From contig CP115858.1 of assembly GCA_027920525.1 (NCBI GenBank), positions 868,001 to 932,000 of the forward strand: a DNA stretch of 64,000 nucleotides, in the 5' to 3' direction. Positions 1 to 8,277 of this stretch are shown piece by piece. The stretch comes from Chryseobacterium daecheongense (GTDB lineage: Bacteria; Bacteroidota; Bacteroidia; Flavobacteriales; Weeksellaceae). How positions within the stretch are numbered: the first letter of the stretch is position 1; every line of letters starts with the position of its first letter. The notes under the pieces are model-generated. The model was not told where the DNA came from. It did not search any database and worked only from the letters and a program-made list of their open reading frames with translations. Position numbers and translations under genes: made by a program.

Positions 1-375
1 GGTGTAGTTATTTGTCCGGGACCTAATCTGGCTTATTTTGATAAAGAAGTTTCTCTCACTGAAATGGTTCAGCACATCTATGGCAACGGCAATATCCTTC
101 CGGACAATAAACGCCCGAATATGTTCATTAATGAGCTGAAAATGTATGTAGAACACCTGAAAAAGGAAATCAAAGCGGTAACTGACACGGTTACTCTTTC
201 CCAAACAAAGAAATGGAATATCTTCAGAAAAAATTTACTGGAAGGCATTGCTTACTACGAAAACCTGTTCTGTACCACAGGATTTTTTAATAAAGAAAAA
301 GAAAATATGAAACATCAACTTGAAGAGTGTAAAGTAATGATCTTACAAATTATAATTCCACAGATAGAAAAATAA
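1..375 (+). CDS. C-terminal part of an unrecognised protein (5' end outside window)
   Basis: The reading frame is open from base 1, so the ATG at 64 is probably internal and about 124 C-terminal residues are visible. The start of the fragment reads GVVICPGPNLAYFD. The rest is charged and helical, with two cysteines near residues 92 and 110. It has no signal peptide or membrane segment. I do not recognise the family. A hairpin at 453-478 lies downstream and can terminate it. The gene is real in the sense of a long open frame with normal codon use, but its function cannot be given from this fragment. Confidence 0.7.
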   Translation, partial: GVVICPGPNLAYFDKEVSLTEMVQHIYGNGNILPDNKRPNMFINELKMYVEHLKKEIKAVTDTVTLSQTKKWNIFRKNLLEGIAYYENLFCTTGFFNKEKENMKHQLEECKVMILQIIIPQIEK

Positions 376-452
376 AAACTAACATACCTGTAATTCTATA
401 ATAAGGATAATTCAAATCCAAATACCAGAAAATATTCAGGATGGCTTTTAAT

Positions 453-478
453 AAAAGACACCACAATGGGTGTCTTTT
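453..478. terminator. Bidirectional terminator hairpin
   Basis: Arms AAAAGACACC and GGTGTCTTTT form a 10-bp perfect stem with a 6-nt loop. T-runs follow on both strands. It lies between the rightward partial gene ending at 375 and the leftward gene ending at 478. Confidence 0.8.
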
Positions 479-1194
479 TAATTTTTTTCTATAGGATTTA
501 TTTTTATATTTCCTTTTGTAAACTTCTTGATTACATTCATTCTAGCCTCAATCATTTTCTTACGGTCAATAAAATTGATATTCTCATCGTACAGAATATT
601 TTGGGACTTTTTTGTAATAGCTAAAAGTTTATAATGAAAGTTTTCCTGATCATCATATACTTCAAGAATAAGCCCCGGTAAACCGGCAAATTTATATGGG
701 CCATCAGCTATTGGGATATCTTTTGTGTACCATGCAATAAATTTTCGACCTCTAAATGTAGCTTCTGCCTTATAACATTCGTATGTTAAAACATTTTTTT
801 TCTCATCAATAAGTTTCCACTGCATCGCAGGACTTTTTTCCTTATAGCCAAAGTTTATATTTTCAATTTTATCACTATATATCAAATCAGATTGTTGATA
901 ATCTTTTTTTATTACATGAGACACCTTGAACATTGGTCTTGATGACATTTGAAAAAACGGCTGACTATCTATTATTGAATCAATTTTATATTTTTTATCA
1001 TTTTGAAAAATTGATTCATTATCACCAATATATAAAGTAAGCATATCATCACTTTTAGTACTTAGTGTTGAATCTGCTTTAAAATCAACATTGTAAATTA
1101 TTTGAGTATGAGACTTAAACACTTTAAATTTCTTATTCTGTGAAAGCACAATCCCAAATAAAAATATAGAAACAATGGAGAGTATTTTTTTCAT
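478..1194 (-). CDS. GLPGLI family secreted protein
   Basis: This 238-residue protein begins with a signal peptide (MKKILSIVSIFLFGIVLSQ). It carries the family-defining motif GLPGLI in FAGLPGLILEV at about residue 170, preceded by an AWYTKDIPIADGPYKF stretch typical of the family. GLPGLI proteins are restricted to Bacteroidetes, are exported, and have no established biochemical role. It is the last gene of a leftward operon with a small lipoprotein (46-bp gap) and a small Cys-containing secreted protein. That arrangement suggests the three act together at the cell surface, but this is inference only. Confidence 0.9.
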   Translation of the reverse strand: MKKILSIVSIFLFGIVLSQNKKFKVFKSHTQIIYNVDFKADSTLSTKSDDMLTLYIGDNESIFQNDKKYKIDSIIDSQPFFQMSSRPMFKVSHVIKKDYQQSDLIYSDKIENINFGYKEKSPAMQWKLIDEKKNVLTYECYKAEATFRGRKFIAWYTKDIPIADGPYKFAGLPGLILEVYDDQENFHYKLLAITKKSQNILYDENINFIDRKKMIEARMNVIKKFTKGNIKINPIEKN

Positions 1195-1240
1195 ATTTTA
1201 TTATATAAAAGGTGGCTGATATAACAGCCACCTGGATAGT

Positions 1241-1579
1241 TTATTTTTTGGTTACAATAATAATTTTTTTGACATCATTATACGGGTAATTTAATTTACT
1301 TATTTCTGTACTGTCCTCAATTACTTTTATTGTACGCACCTTTTCTGTATCCATTAATTTATGAAAGGTTTCAAAATCTATAACCTTATCATTAGCAATT
1401 ATTACCGTTTGCTTTTTTTGTTTGTCAAAGTAACCTTTAACTTTACCGGAATTCTTAAAAAATTCATCAGAATTATTATAATCAACAATTGGTAATTTTT
1501 GAAATTCTAATGCTTGAGCATTTTTTCTGCTGCAAGAAAAAAGTAAAAAGAAAGTAGATAAAATAAGTAAGTTTTTCAT
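1241..1579 (-). CDS. Small putative lipoprotein
   Basis: This 112-residue protein starts with a lipoprotein signal peptide ending in LFSC, which would lipidate Cys16. The mature part is small and soluble, alternating charged and hydrophobic residues (VKGYFDKQKKQTVIIAND, then a C-terminal strand KKIIIVTKK). No known domain is recognised. It lies 12 bp after the small Cys-containing secreted protein and 46 bp before the GLPGLI gene, so the three are probably cotranscribed. Confidence 0.75.
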   Translation of the reverse strand: MKNLLILSTFFLLFSCSRKNAQALEFQKLPIVDYNNSDEFFKNSGKVKGYFDKQKKQTVIIANDKVIDFETFHKLMDTEKVRTIKVIEDSTEISKLNYPYNDVKKIIIVTKK

Positions 1580-1591
1580 ATTAATTTAATA

Positions 1592-1897
1592 TTAACCCAT
1601 GTATGATCCTGCTCCAGTACAAGGAGGTGTGATAACAGTCGATGATGTAGCTTGACTAGCTGACTCAAATTCCCAATATGTAATACCCCCCACAGTTTGC
1701 TCTGTATAAGTTCCGTATTGATAGCATGTGCCACAACAGGTAGTATCATAAGCTATAAACCCATTAAAGCTAATTTTTTTAATACTATTTTGCGCTGCAT
1801 TAATCGTTTCAGCAGATTTTACATCACTTTTTGTTGGGGAAGCGGCACACAATATACCTGATGTAGCAATACCTAAAATAAGAATTAATTTTTTCAT
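1592..1897 (-). CDS. Small secreted Cys-containing protein (101 aa)
   Basis: I place the start at the internal ATG (1897), because MKKLILILGIATSGILCAA from that point is a proper signal peptide; the upstream extension is charged and would bury it. The mature region of about 80 residues has a basic helix-like first half. Its second half is rich in Gly, Thr and Tyr with four cysteines (CCGTC and PPC). The composition resembles exported precursor-type or Cys-bridged peptides, but no family is recognised. It is the first gene of the operon with the small lipoprotein and GLPGLI protein. A TAATTTTG -7 element and a TGATTGCAATCA palindrome lie just upstream. Confidence 0.7.
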   Translation of the reverse strand: MKKLILILGIATSGILCAASPTKSDVKSAETINAAQNSIKKISFNGFIAYDTTCCGTCYQYGTYTEQTVGGITYWEFESASQATSSTVITPPCTGAGSYMG

Positions 1898-1928
1898 TTT
1901 GATCGTTTTTAATTTTAATATTTTTTTG

Positions 1929-1959
1929 TGATTGCAATCATTACAATAGTACAAAATTA
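1929..1959 (-). promoter_or_regulatory. Promoter -7 box and palindrome before the small secreted-protein operon
   Basis: On the minus strand, TAATTTTG (1952-1959) fits the Bacteroidetes -7 consensus TAnnTTTG. A perfect 12-bp palindrome TGATTGCAATCA (1929-1940) lies just inside the expected transcript start. It could be a repressor site. No good -33 TTTG is visible at the expected distance. Confidence 0.45.
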
Positions 1960-2512
1960 TTTTTATTCACCATTACGGGAAGCCCTATTTACTAAAACTT
2001 TCTGCTTGTATAGAATGCGAAAAAGGTAAACATTATTTATGCTTCATAATTTTCTATGATTTATTTCAATTGCTTTTCATTAAGCTCAAACTTTTTAGCC
2101 AAATTTCAAGTTTTTGCAGCCTTTCAATGATCTCATACTGAGTTAAATCTTGAAGGACAATTAAATATACAGTGTTGAAAGAATCTAAAATTTTATTACA
2201 CCATACCTTCCAAAAATCTTTGCCCCTTAAAAAGTATCATCATTAAATTCCTTTGCGTCTTTGTATTTAAATCATAATCTTAATTGACAGAATAAACCCT
2301 TATAATCAACCGTATTGTATTAATATTATCTTAAATAATCTTCTGTCCGCTATTCTTAAGAAAATTTTTCTTTAAATTTATAGTACTGAAGATGATTCTC
2401 CGTCTTCAAACAAATTCAAAAAACAAGGAGATCAACTATCTTAACAGTTTTCAATTGTGGGTTCATAGAGCACCACATCAATGATTATGACTAAAAAATT
2501 AATTTTTAATGT
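1960..2512. other. Long AT-rich intergenic region
   Basis: About 550 bases between the leftward operon and the first aldo/keto reductase. It has no open frame of note, no RNA gene, no strong hairpin and no repeat that I can see. A weak fit to a promoter may lie around 2370-2385, but I do not assign it. Confidence 0.6.
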
Positions 2513-3457
2513 ATGGAAAAGAGAATGATAAAAAATACGGATTTATCGGTCGCACCGATTAATTTCGGAGGAAACGTTTTCGGATGGACATTGGATGAGC
2601 AACAATCTTTTGACATCCTGGATCAGTTTACAGAAGCCGGATTCAATTTTATAGATACTGCTGATACCTATTCTTGGTGGGTAAATGGAAGAGGGGGACA
2701 GTCTGAAGAAATTATCGGAAAATGGTTGAAGAGCCGGGGCAACAGAAACGATCTTGTTATTGCGACTAAAGTAGGATCAGAGACCAAAGAACATGGTTTT
2801 GATATCAGTAAAAAACATATCCTGAAATCTGTTGACGAATCTCTGAAAAGATTACAGATCGATCATATAGATCTTTATTATACCCACTTTGATGATCATA
2901 AAACCCCTGTTGAGGAAACTCTTGCGGCGTATGACGAAATTATAAAAGCCGGAAAGGTGCGTTATATTGCAGCTTCCAATCTTACTCCGGAACGGCTTAC
3001 CGCTTCTTTTGAAGCTTCAGAAAAGAATAATTTACCTAGGTATGTCGCTTTACAACCTCATTATAATTTATTAGAGCGTGAAAACTTTGAAAAAAATTAC
3101 GCTCCTTTGGTGGAAAAATATGATTTGAGCGTATTCCCATACTGGTCTTTAGCGGCAGGTTTTCTAACCGGAAAATACCGCAGTGAAGCAGATCTTTCTA
3201 AAAGTGCCAGGGGAGAAGGTGTCCGCAAATATCTGAATGAAAAAGGGGAGCGAGTATTAAAAGCTTTGGATCAGGTAAGTGAAAAACATCAGGCCAACCA
3301 GGCTTCTGTGGCATTAGCATGGCTATTAGCCAATCCACTTATTACCGCACCTATCGTAAGCGCAACCAGCCAGTCTCAATTACAAACCTTGTTTAAAGCG
3401 ACTGAACTTCATCTGAGTAATGAAGATGTACAGCTTCTGAATGAAGCAAGCAAATAA
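2513..3457 (+). CDS. Aldo/keto reductase
   Basis: This 314-residue single-domain TIM-barrel NADPH-dependent oxidoreductase has the full catalytic tetrad: Asp48 and Tyr53 in FIDTADTYS, Lys86 in IATKVG and His125 in YYTHFDD. The C-terminal SATSQSQL stretch matches the cofactor-phosphate-binding end of the barrel. It is cytosolic. Family members reduce aldehydes and ketones, and the natural substrate cannot be told from sequence. It is followed by its own terminator, so it is monocistronic although another aldo/keto reductase follows at 3585. Confidence 0.93.
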   Translation: MEKRMIKNTDLSVAPINFGGNVFGWTLDEQQSFDILDQFTEAGFNFIDTADTYSWWVNGRGGQSEEIIGKWLKSRGNRNDLVIATKVGSETKEHGFDISKKHILKSVDESLKRLQIDHIDLYYTHFDDHKTPVEETLAAYDEIIKAGKVRYIAASNLTPERLTASFEASEKNNLPRYVALQPHYNLLERENFEKNYAPLVEKYDLSVFPYWSLAAGFLTGKYRSEADLSKSARGEGVRKYLNEKGERVLKALDQVSEKHQANQASVALAWLLANPLITAPIVSATSQSQLQTLFKATELHLSNEDVQLLNEASK

Positions 3458-3488
3458 AAACAAAGCCTCATACGAGGCTTTTGTTTTT
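3456..3488 (+). terminator. Rho-independent terminator
   Basis: AAAACAAAGCCTC and GAGGCTTTTGTTTT pair around an ATAC loop, directly after the first aldo/keto reductase stop codon. Confidence 0.85.
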
Positions 3489-3584
3489 ATGATCTATATA
3501 CCCTTGATTTACATACGTTGTTCAGTGTTTTGCATACATGCTGTTTTTTATTTCTTACGAATTTTGAATCATTAAATAAACAGT

Positions 3585-4589
3585 ATGAAAATGAATACAA
3601 TACAATTAGGAAATCAGGGATTGAAAGTTCCTGTTATAGGTTTAGGATGTATGGGCATGACAGGTTTTGAAGATGGAAATATGTATGGTGAAGCAGATGA
3701 GAAGGAAGCTATTGCGACCATTCACAGATCATTGGAGCTAGGAGGTAATTTTCTTGATACAGCAGATCTTTACGGTCCGTTTAAAAATGAGCAGCTTATT
3801 GCCAAAGCTACGGAAAACAATCGGGACCAATATATTATCGCTACCAAATTTGGCTGGGAAATCAATGACCAGGATAAGGTTACCTGGGCCATCAACGGAA
3901 AGAAGGATTATGTAAAGAAATCAGTAGAACGTTCATTAAAAAACTTAAAGACTGATTATATTGATCTTTATTATATGCATCGGCTGGATAAAAACACACC
4001 TATAGAGGAAACTGTAGGAGCAATGAGCGACCTGGTAAAAGAAGGAAAAGTGAAATACATCGGCTTATCGGAAGTATCTTCAGAAACCATCAAAAGAGCC
4101 CATATTGTTCATCCCATTACAGCTGTACAAAGTGAATATTCATTGTTTGAGCGTACAGTAGAAGAAAGAGGAGTGATTACAACATTACAAGAACTGAAAA
4201 TAGGGTTTGTGCCTTATTCTCCGCTGGGACGCGGTTTTTTATCCGGACAAATCCGTTCCATTGATGACTTGCCTGAAAATGACTTCCGACGCGCAATCCC
4301 ACGTTTTCAGGAACAACATTTTTATAAAAATATTAAACTGGTAGAAGCCATCGAGTCTATGGCAAAAGAGAAGAACATTACATCTTCCCAACTGGCATTA
4401 GCATGGATTATCAGTAAAGGCTTTGTCCCGATTCCAGGAACAAAACGCAGAAAATATCTGGAACAGAATATTGATGCTGTTCATATTCAGCTTACAGAAG
4501 AGGAAATTTTAAAACTGGAAAGCATTATTCCTTTAGGCACTGATACGGGAGCTCAATATGATGAATTCAGTATGGGACTGTTAGATTAA
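3585..4589 (+). CDS. Aldo/keto reductase (AKR13-like)
   Basis: This 334-residue cytosolic NADPH-dependent oxidoreductase has the tetrad Asp58/Tyr63 (FLDTADLYG), Lys88 (IATKFGW) and His132 (YYMHRLD). The C-terminal PIPGTKRRKYLEQN is the NADPH 2'-phosphate loop. The N-terminal VIGLGCMGMTGFEDGNMYG pattern is that of the YakC/IolS-type subgroup. The ATG at 3591 is an equally possible start. The AraC regulator begins 16 bp downstream, so the two are likely cotranscribed and the regulator probably controls this gene. The substrate is unknown. Confidence 0.93.
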   Translation: MKMNTIQLGNQGLKVPVIGLGCMGMTGFEDGNMYGEADEKEAIATIHRSLELGGNFLDTADLYGPFKNEQLIAKATENNRDQYIIATKFGWEINDQDKVTWAINGKKDYVKKSVERSLKNLKTDYIDLYYMHRLDKNTPIEETVGAMSDLVKEGKVKYIGLSEVSSETIKRAHIVHPITAVQSEYSLFERTVEERGVITTLQELKIGFVPYSPLGRGFLSGQIRSIDDLPENDFRRAIPRFQEQHFYKNIKLVEAIESMAKEKNITSSQLALAWIISKGFVPIPGTKRRKYLEQNIDAVHIQLTEEEILKLESIIPLGTDTGAQYDEFSMGLLD

Positions 4590-4605
4590 TTGTTACATTT
4601 GTTTT

Positions 4606-5508
4606 ATGAATGCTATTCAGTCGGTTTCAGCTTTTCATCGCCTATTATCCTTACCGGAACCTAAACATCCGTTGGTAAGTGTTATTAATCTTTCCCATTC
4701 TATATTTCTGGAAGATGAAATATGGAAAGGTTTTGTGAACAGATTTTACTGTGTTGCATTGAAAAGAGAAGCAAAAGGCAAGATCAAATATGGTCAGCAG
4801 CATTATGACTATGATAAAGGAGTATTAAGCTTTACTGCACCTAACCAGGTACAGTATTTAGACTTGCAAAATATGGAATGCGGATCAGGTTACTTATTGA
4901 TCGTTCATCCTGATTTTTTATTGAAACATCCTTTGGCATCTTCGATTACGGGTTATGGTTTTTTCTTCTATGCGGTAAATGAAGCTTTACATTTATCGGA
5001 AGATGAGGAAGATGATCTGATTGCAATACTCAAAAAAATAGATAAAGAATGTCAGCATATCGATCGTCATACCCAGGAGATTATTTTATCTCAGATTGAT
5101 CTTTTGCTTAATTATTCCAATCGTTTTTATGAACGGCAGTTTATTACCCGCAAAAACAGCAATCATCAGCTCCTAACAAAATTCGAGCGTTTTCTGAATG
5201 ATTATTTTGATCATGAACAATCTGTAGATAAGGGTTTGTTAACCGTTCAGCTTATTGCTGAAGCAATGAACCTATCTCCTAATTATCTCAGTGATCTGTT
5301 AAGAATTCATACAGGGCAGAATACCCAACAACATATTCATGAAAAATTAATAGCAAAGGCCAAAGAAAAACTGTCGACCACTAATTTATCTGTGAGTGAA
5401 ATTGCCTATGCATTAGGCTTTGAACATCCTCAGTCTTTCAGCACTCTATTTAAAAAGAAAACAAAAATGGCTCCGATGGAGTTCAGAACTTCCTTCGGAA
5501 TAAAATAA
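4606..5508 (+). CDS. AraC family transcriptional regulator
   Basis: This 300-residue protein has an N-terminal cupin-like sensing half (about 20-170) and a C-terminal double helix-turn-helix (about 195-298). The second HTH carries the usual signature (SEIAYALGFEHPQSFSTLFKKKTKMAPMEFR). Many Bacteroidetes members with this N-terminal pattern sit beside oxidoreductases. It directly follows the aldo/keto reductase by 16 bp and is closed by a hairpin at 5531-5554, which makes a two-gene unit. The ligand is unknown. Confidence 0.9.
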   Translation: MNAIQSVSAFHRLLSLPEPKHPLVSVINLSHSIFLEDEIWKGFVNRFYCVALKREAKGKIKYGQQHYDYDKGVLSFTAPNQVQYLDLQNMECGSGYLLIVHPDFLLKHPLASSITGYGFFFYAVNEALHLSEDEEDDLIAILKKIDKECQHIDRHTQEIILSQIDLLLNYSNRFYERQFITRKNSNHQLLTKFERFLNDYFDHEQSVDKGLLTVQLIAEAMNLSPNYLSDLLRIHTGQNTQQHIHEKLIAKAKEKLSTTNLSVSEIAYALGFEHPQSFSTLFKKKTKMAPMEFRTSFGIK

Positions 5509-5530
5509 TACCTAAATTTTTATAAAAAAA

Positions 5531-5554
5531 AATCCTCAATTAAAATTGAGGATT
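5531..5554. terminator. Bidirectional terminator hairpin
   Basis: AATCCTCAAT and ATTGAGGATT form a 10-bp stem with a 4-nt loop. It lies between the convergent AraC gene and the DUF892 gene, with an A-run before and a TTCTTTG stretch after. Confidence 0.8.
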
Positions 5555-5573
5555 CTTTGTTGTATTAATCATA

Positions 5574-6191
5574 TTATTTCATTGCTTTCTTATTCAGAGC
5601 AGTGTCTGCGATACTGGTAAGGAGTTCATCGCATTTTTTCTCTTCTTCCAATGTCTTCAATAAAATTTTCAGACATTTGGTTTGCTTCAGAACCTTAGCA
5701 TAAGCTGCTAACGTACCATAGGTAGCAATTTCATAATGTTCTACTTTCTGTGATGCCGCAATAATTCCGGCATCACGTACAGAACCTGGTTGTGTTTCTT
5801 CCATAATACTTTTCCCTTCATCCAGCAATCCCTGCATGGCATCACATTTTTTTGCCTGAGCTTTCTTGCCCAAAGCAGCAAAACATTCTTCCAATCTTTT
5901 TACATGGTTTTCGGTTTCAGCCAGGTGACTTGATATCGCTTTCTTCAGGCCTTTATCTTCAGCATTTTTTTCCATTTTCGGAAGAGCTTTCGTTAATGCT
6001 TTTTCAGCCCAGTAAATATCCTTAAGCCCATCTTCAAACAGATCCTTGAGTTCCTTTGCCGCATCCTTTTTAGCGGGAACCTTTCTTGCCGGAGTTTTTA
6101 CCGCGGCTGTTTTTTTAGCCGGGGTTGATGCCGATCTGGCTCTTGAAGACGTTGCCGTTTTTTTTCCTGGTGTTTTTGTACTCGTTGCCAT
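5574..6191 (-). CDS. Ferritin-like DUF892 (YciF/YciE-type) protein with Lys/Ala/Pro-rich tail
   Basis: This 205-residue protein has two parts. Residues 1-45 are a low-complexity basic tail of Lys, Ala, Thr and Pro (repeats like TPAKKTAA and TPARKVPAKK) that resembles histone H1 tails. Residues 46-200 form the four-helix DUF892 fold (ELKDLFEDGLKDIYWAEKAL, then a QKVEHYEIATYGTL helix with the carboxylate/histidine ligands). DUF892 proteins are stress-induced and structurally related to diiron ferritins, with no proven activity. The basic tail suggests DNA or polyanion binding. The gene is monocistronic, between two hairpins or gaps. Confidence 0.9.
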   Translation of the reverse strand: MATSTKTPGKKTATSSRARSASTPAKKTAAVKTPARKVPAKKDAAKELKDLFEDGLKDIYWAEKALTKALPKMEKNAEDKGLKKAISSHLAETENHVKRLEECFAALGKKAQAKKCDAMQGLLDEGKSIMEETQPGSVRDAGIIAASQKVEHYEIATYGTLAAYAKVLKQTKCLKILLKTLEEEKKCDELLTSIADTALNKKAMK

Positions 6192-6456
6192 ATTAATATT
6201 TTTTGTGGTTTATGCATTAACTGGTTACAATAATAAAGCCAAACGCAACAACGAAACCTCAAATTATTTAAATACTTAACATTACTTTAACTTAAAAATG
6301 AAATATTGAATAAAAATAAATAGAATTAAATACGCAATTACTAATTCTAATTATGACTATGATCATAAAAATAACAGTTGCTGAATCTTTATATTCGAAA
6401 TAAATGAAAAGACATTAAGCATCACTAAAATGTATGTCTTCCAATCCACTATTATT

Positions 6457-6891
6457 ATGAAAAAGAATCTTTTTGACAAATTCGCAGATAAAGCTGTTTA
6501 TTTTACTGGTAGTGCCGCTGCATTTATCACAGCAACAATCCTCGTTATTGCCTGGGCTTCCGTAGGACCTATATTTAATTTTTCGGAAGTCTGGCAGATG
6601 GTTATCAATACCGGAACCACAATAATTACTTTTCTCATGGTTTTCCTTATCCAAAAAGCACAAAATAAGGACTCAAAAGCCATACAGATTAAACTTAACG
6701 AGCTAATTGCTGCTCATGAACACGCCAGTAACCGGATCGTAGATATTGAAGATCTTACAGAAGATGAACTGGACCAGCTTCATAAATTCTATGAAAAGCT
6801 GGGAAAACTACCTAAAAAAGAAGCTTCTTCCACCCATTCAATATCAATAGATGAGCAATCAAAATCTGCCTGTAATCAGCGGTATAAATAA
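6457..6891 (+). CDS. Low-affinity iron permease family membrane protein
   Basis: This 144-residue protein has two membrane helices in the first 65 residues (GSAAAFITATILVIAWASVGP and the GTTIITFLMVFLIQKAQN segment). A soluble helical tail follows, containing KAIQIKLNELIAAHEHASNRIVDIEDLTEDEL. This matches the Iron_permease (Fet4-like) family, in which bacterial members are short and their transport role is unproven. I prefer the ATG at 6457 over the one at 6430, because the family begins with a short basic stretch before the first helix. It stops 5 bp before the convergent NADH dehydrogenase gene. Confidence 0.85.
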   Translation: MKKNLFDKFADKAVYFTGSAAAFITATILVIAWASVGPIFNFSEVWQMVINTGTTIITFLMVFLIQKAQNKDSKAIQIKLNELIAAHEHASNRIVDIEDLTEDELDQLHKFYEKLGKLPKKEASSTHSISIDEQSKSACNQRYK

Positions 6892-6896
6892 AACTG

Positions 6897-8162
6897 TTAT
6901 TTATCTGTATTCCTCTTTGGATAGAGTATTAAACGGATAGAAGGGTTATTGGTAATAAACAACCGAAGCCAATCAAAAGCAAGACGGACCTTACTTCCAA
7001 ATCCTACCAAAGGAATGATATGAATAAATAACCACGTAAGCCATGCTATAAAACCTTTAAAAGAAAATTTTGGGAGGTCTACTACCGCATTGTATTTAGA
7101 AATAATTGCCATGCTTCCTTTGTCATTGTACTCGAAAGGTTTCAAAGGTTTACCTTGTGCAATATATTTAAAGTTATCAGCTAAGTTATGCGCTTGCTGT
7201 ATGGCTACCTGCGCCAGTTGAGGATGCCCGTTTGGATATTTTTTTTCCGTGAGCTGAAGACAAATGTCACCTACAGCGTAAATATTTCTCATTCCTTCCA
7301 CTTCATTATATCCGTCTACCAGTATTCTTCTTCCACGACCGATAGCTTCTTTGGGAATACCGGGAACTTCCCGGCCTATGACACCGGATGTCCAGATCAG
7401 GGTCTCGGTTTCAATGGATCTTCCATCAGAAAGGATTACTTTATTGTCAATATAATCTTTCACAGAGACGTTCAGAATAATTTTTACCCCTAATTTTTTC
7501 AGTGTCTCATAAGAAGTTTTCTGGGCCATTTCGCTCATCGGGGAAAGAAGGGTAGGAAGGGCATCAATAAGATACAGGTTGGAAAGACCCAGTTTAATTT
7601 CAGGATATTCTTTTTCAGCAATATATTTTCCCATTTCTGCCAGCATCCCAGCAAGTTCCACTCCTGTGGGTCCACCTCCGGCAATAACAATATTCTGAAG
7701 ACGACCTGCTGCTTTCATATCCTTATTTCTTGCCGCTTCTTCCAGGGTCAGAAGCATATGATTTCGAAGATAAAGAGCTTCAGTAATACTTTTCATAGGA
7801 AGTGCACACCTCTGAACATTTTCCATTCCGAAAAAATTAGATTCGGTTCCTAAAGCAAGAACGAGATAATCATAGCTTAAATTTCCGGTATCAGTTTCTA
7901 CGGTTTTGGTTTCTGAAACCACTTTAATTAGATTTCCCATGTGAAACCGTACATTTCGGAACTTTGAAATCATTCTCCTGAAAGGATAACTGATATTTGA
8001 AGCCTGAATAAAAGAAGTGGCTACCTGGTAGATGAGAGGAGGAAAGAAATGGTAATTATTTTTATCAATCAATGTGATCTCAAACCGTTCGTCATTTTTA
8101 AGTGATTTGATGAGATTAATCCCAGCAAATCCTCCGCCTACAATGATGATGTGCTTTTTCAT
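6897..8162 (-). CDS. Type II NADH dehydrogenase / NAD(P)/FAD-dependent oxidoreductase
   Basis: This 421-residue flavoprotein has two Rossmann motifs: GGGFAGINL at residues 8-16 for FAD and AGGGPTGVELAG near 160 for NADH. It also has the NDH-2 signatures YHFFPPLIYQVAT and AVGDICLQ. A hydrophobic C-terminal segment (FIAWLTWLFIHIIPLVGFGSKVRLAFDWL) anchors it to the inner membrane. Such enzymes oxidise NADH and reduce menaquinone without pumping protons. The promoter lies in the 115-bp gap to the divergent aldo/keto reductase, which suggests shared redox-related control. Confidence 0.92.
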   Translation of the reverse strand: MKKHIIIVGGGFAGINLIKSLKNDERFEITLIDKNNYHFFPPLIYQVATSFIQASNISYPFRRMISKFRNVRFHMGNLIKVVSETKTVETDTGNLSYDYLVLALGTESNFFGMENVQRCALPMKSITEALYLRNHMLLTLEEAARNKDMKAAGRLQNIVIAGGGPTGVELAGMLAEMGKYIAEKEYPEIKLGLSNLYLIDALPTLLSPMSEMAQKTSYETLKKLGVKIILNVSVKDYIDNKVILSDGRSIETETLIWTSGVIGREVPGIPKEAIGRGRRILVDGYNEVEGMRNIYAVGDICLQLTEKKYPNGHPQLAQVAIQQAHNLADNFKYIAQGKPLKPFEYNDKGSMAIISKYNAVVDLPKFSFKGFIAWLTWLFIHIIPLVGFGSKVRLAFDWLRLFITNNPSIRLILYPKRNTDK

Positions 8163-8277
8163 ACTTACTATTTTGAGTGGTTACAGTAAGAGTCCAATAA
8201 TAAGACCAAAAAAAATTAAAGTTCATAAATGCACAATGTTTGCTTGCTTTACTATAACCCAACATAAAAAGTACAAT

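Noticed and set aside
2513..4589. Recent tandem duplication of aldo/keto reductases
   Set aside because: The two proteins share only family motifs and belong to different subgroups, so no recent duplication is evident.
6046..6279. 77-codon hydrophobic rightward open frame
   Set aside because: It is the antisense of the Lys/Ala-rich DUF892 tail, which creates false membrane-like sequence.
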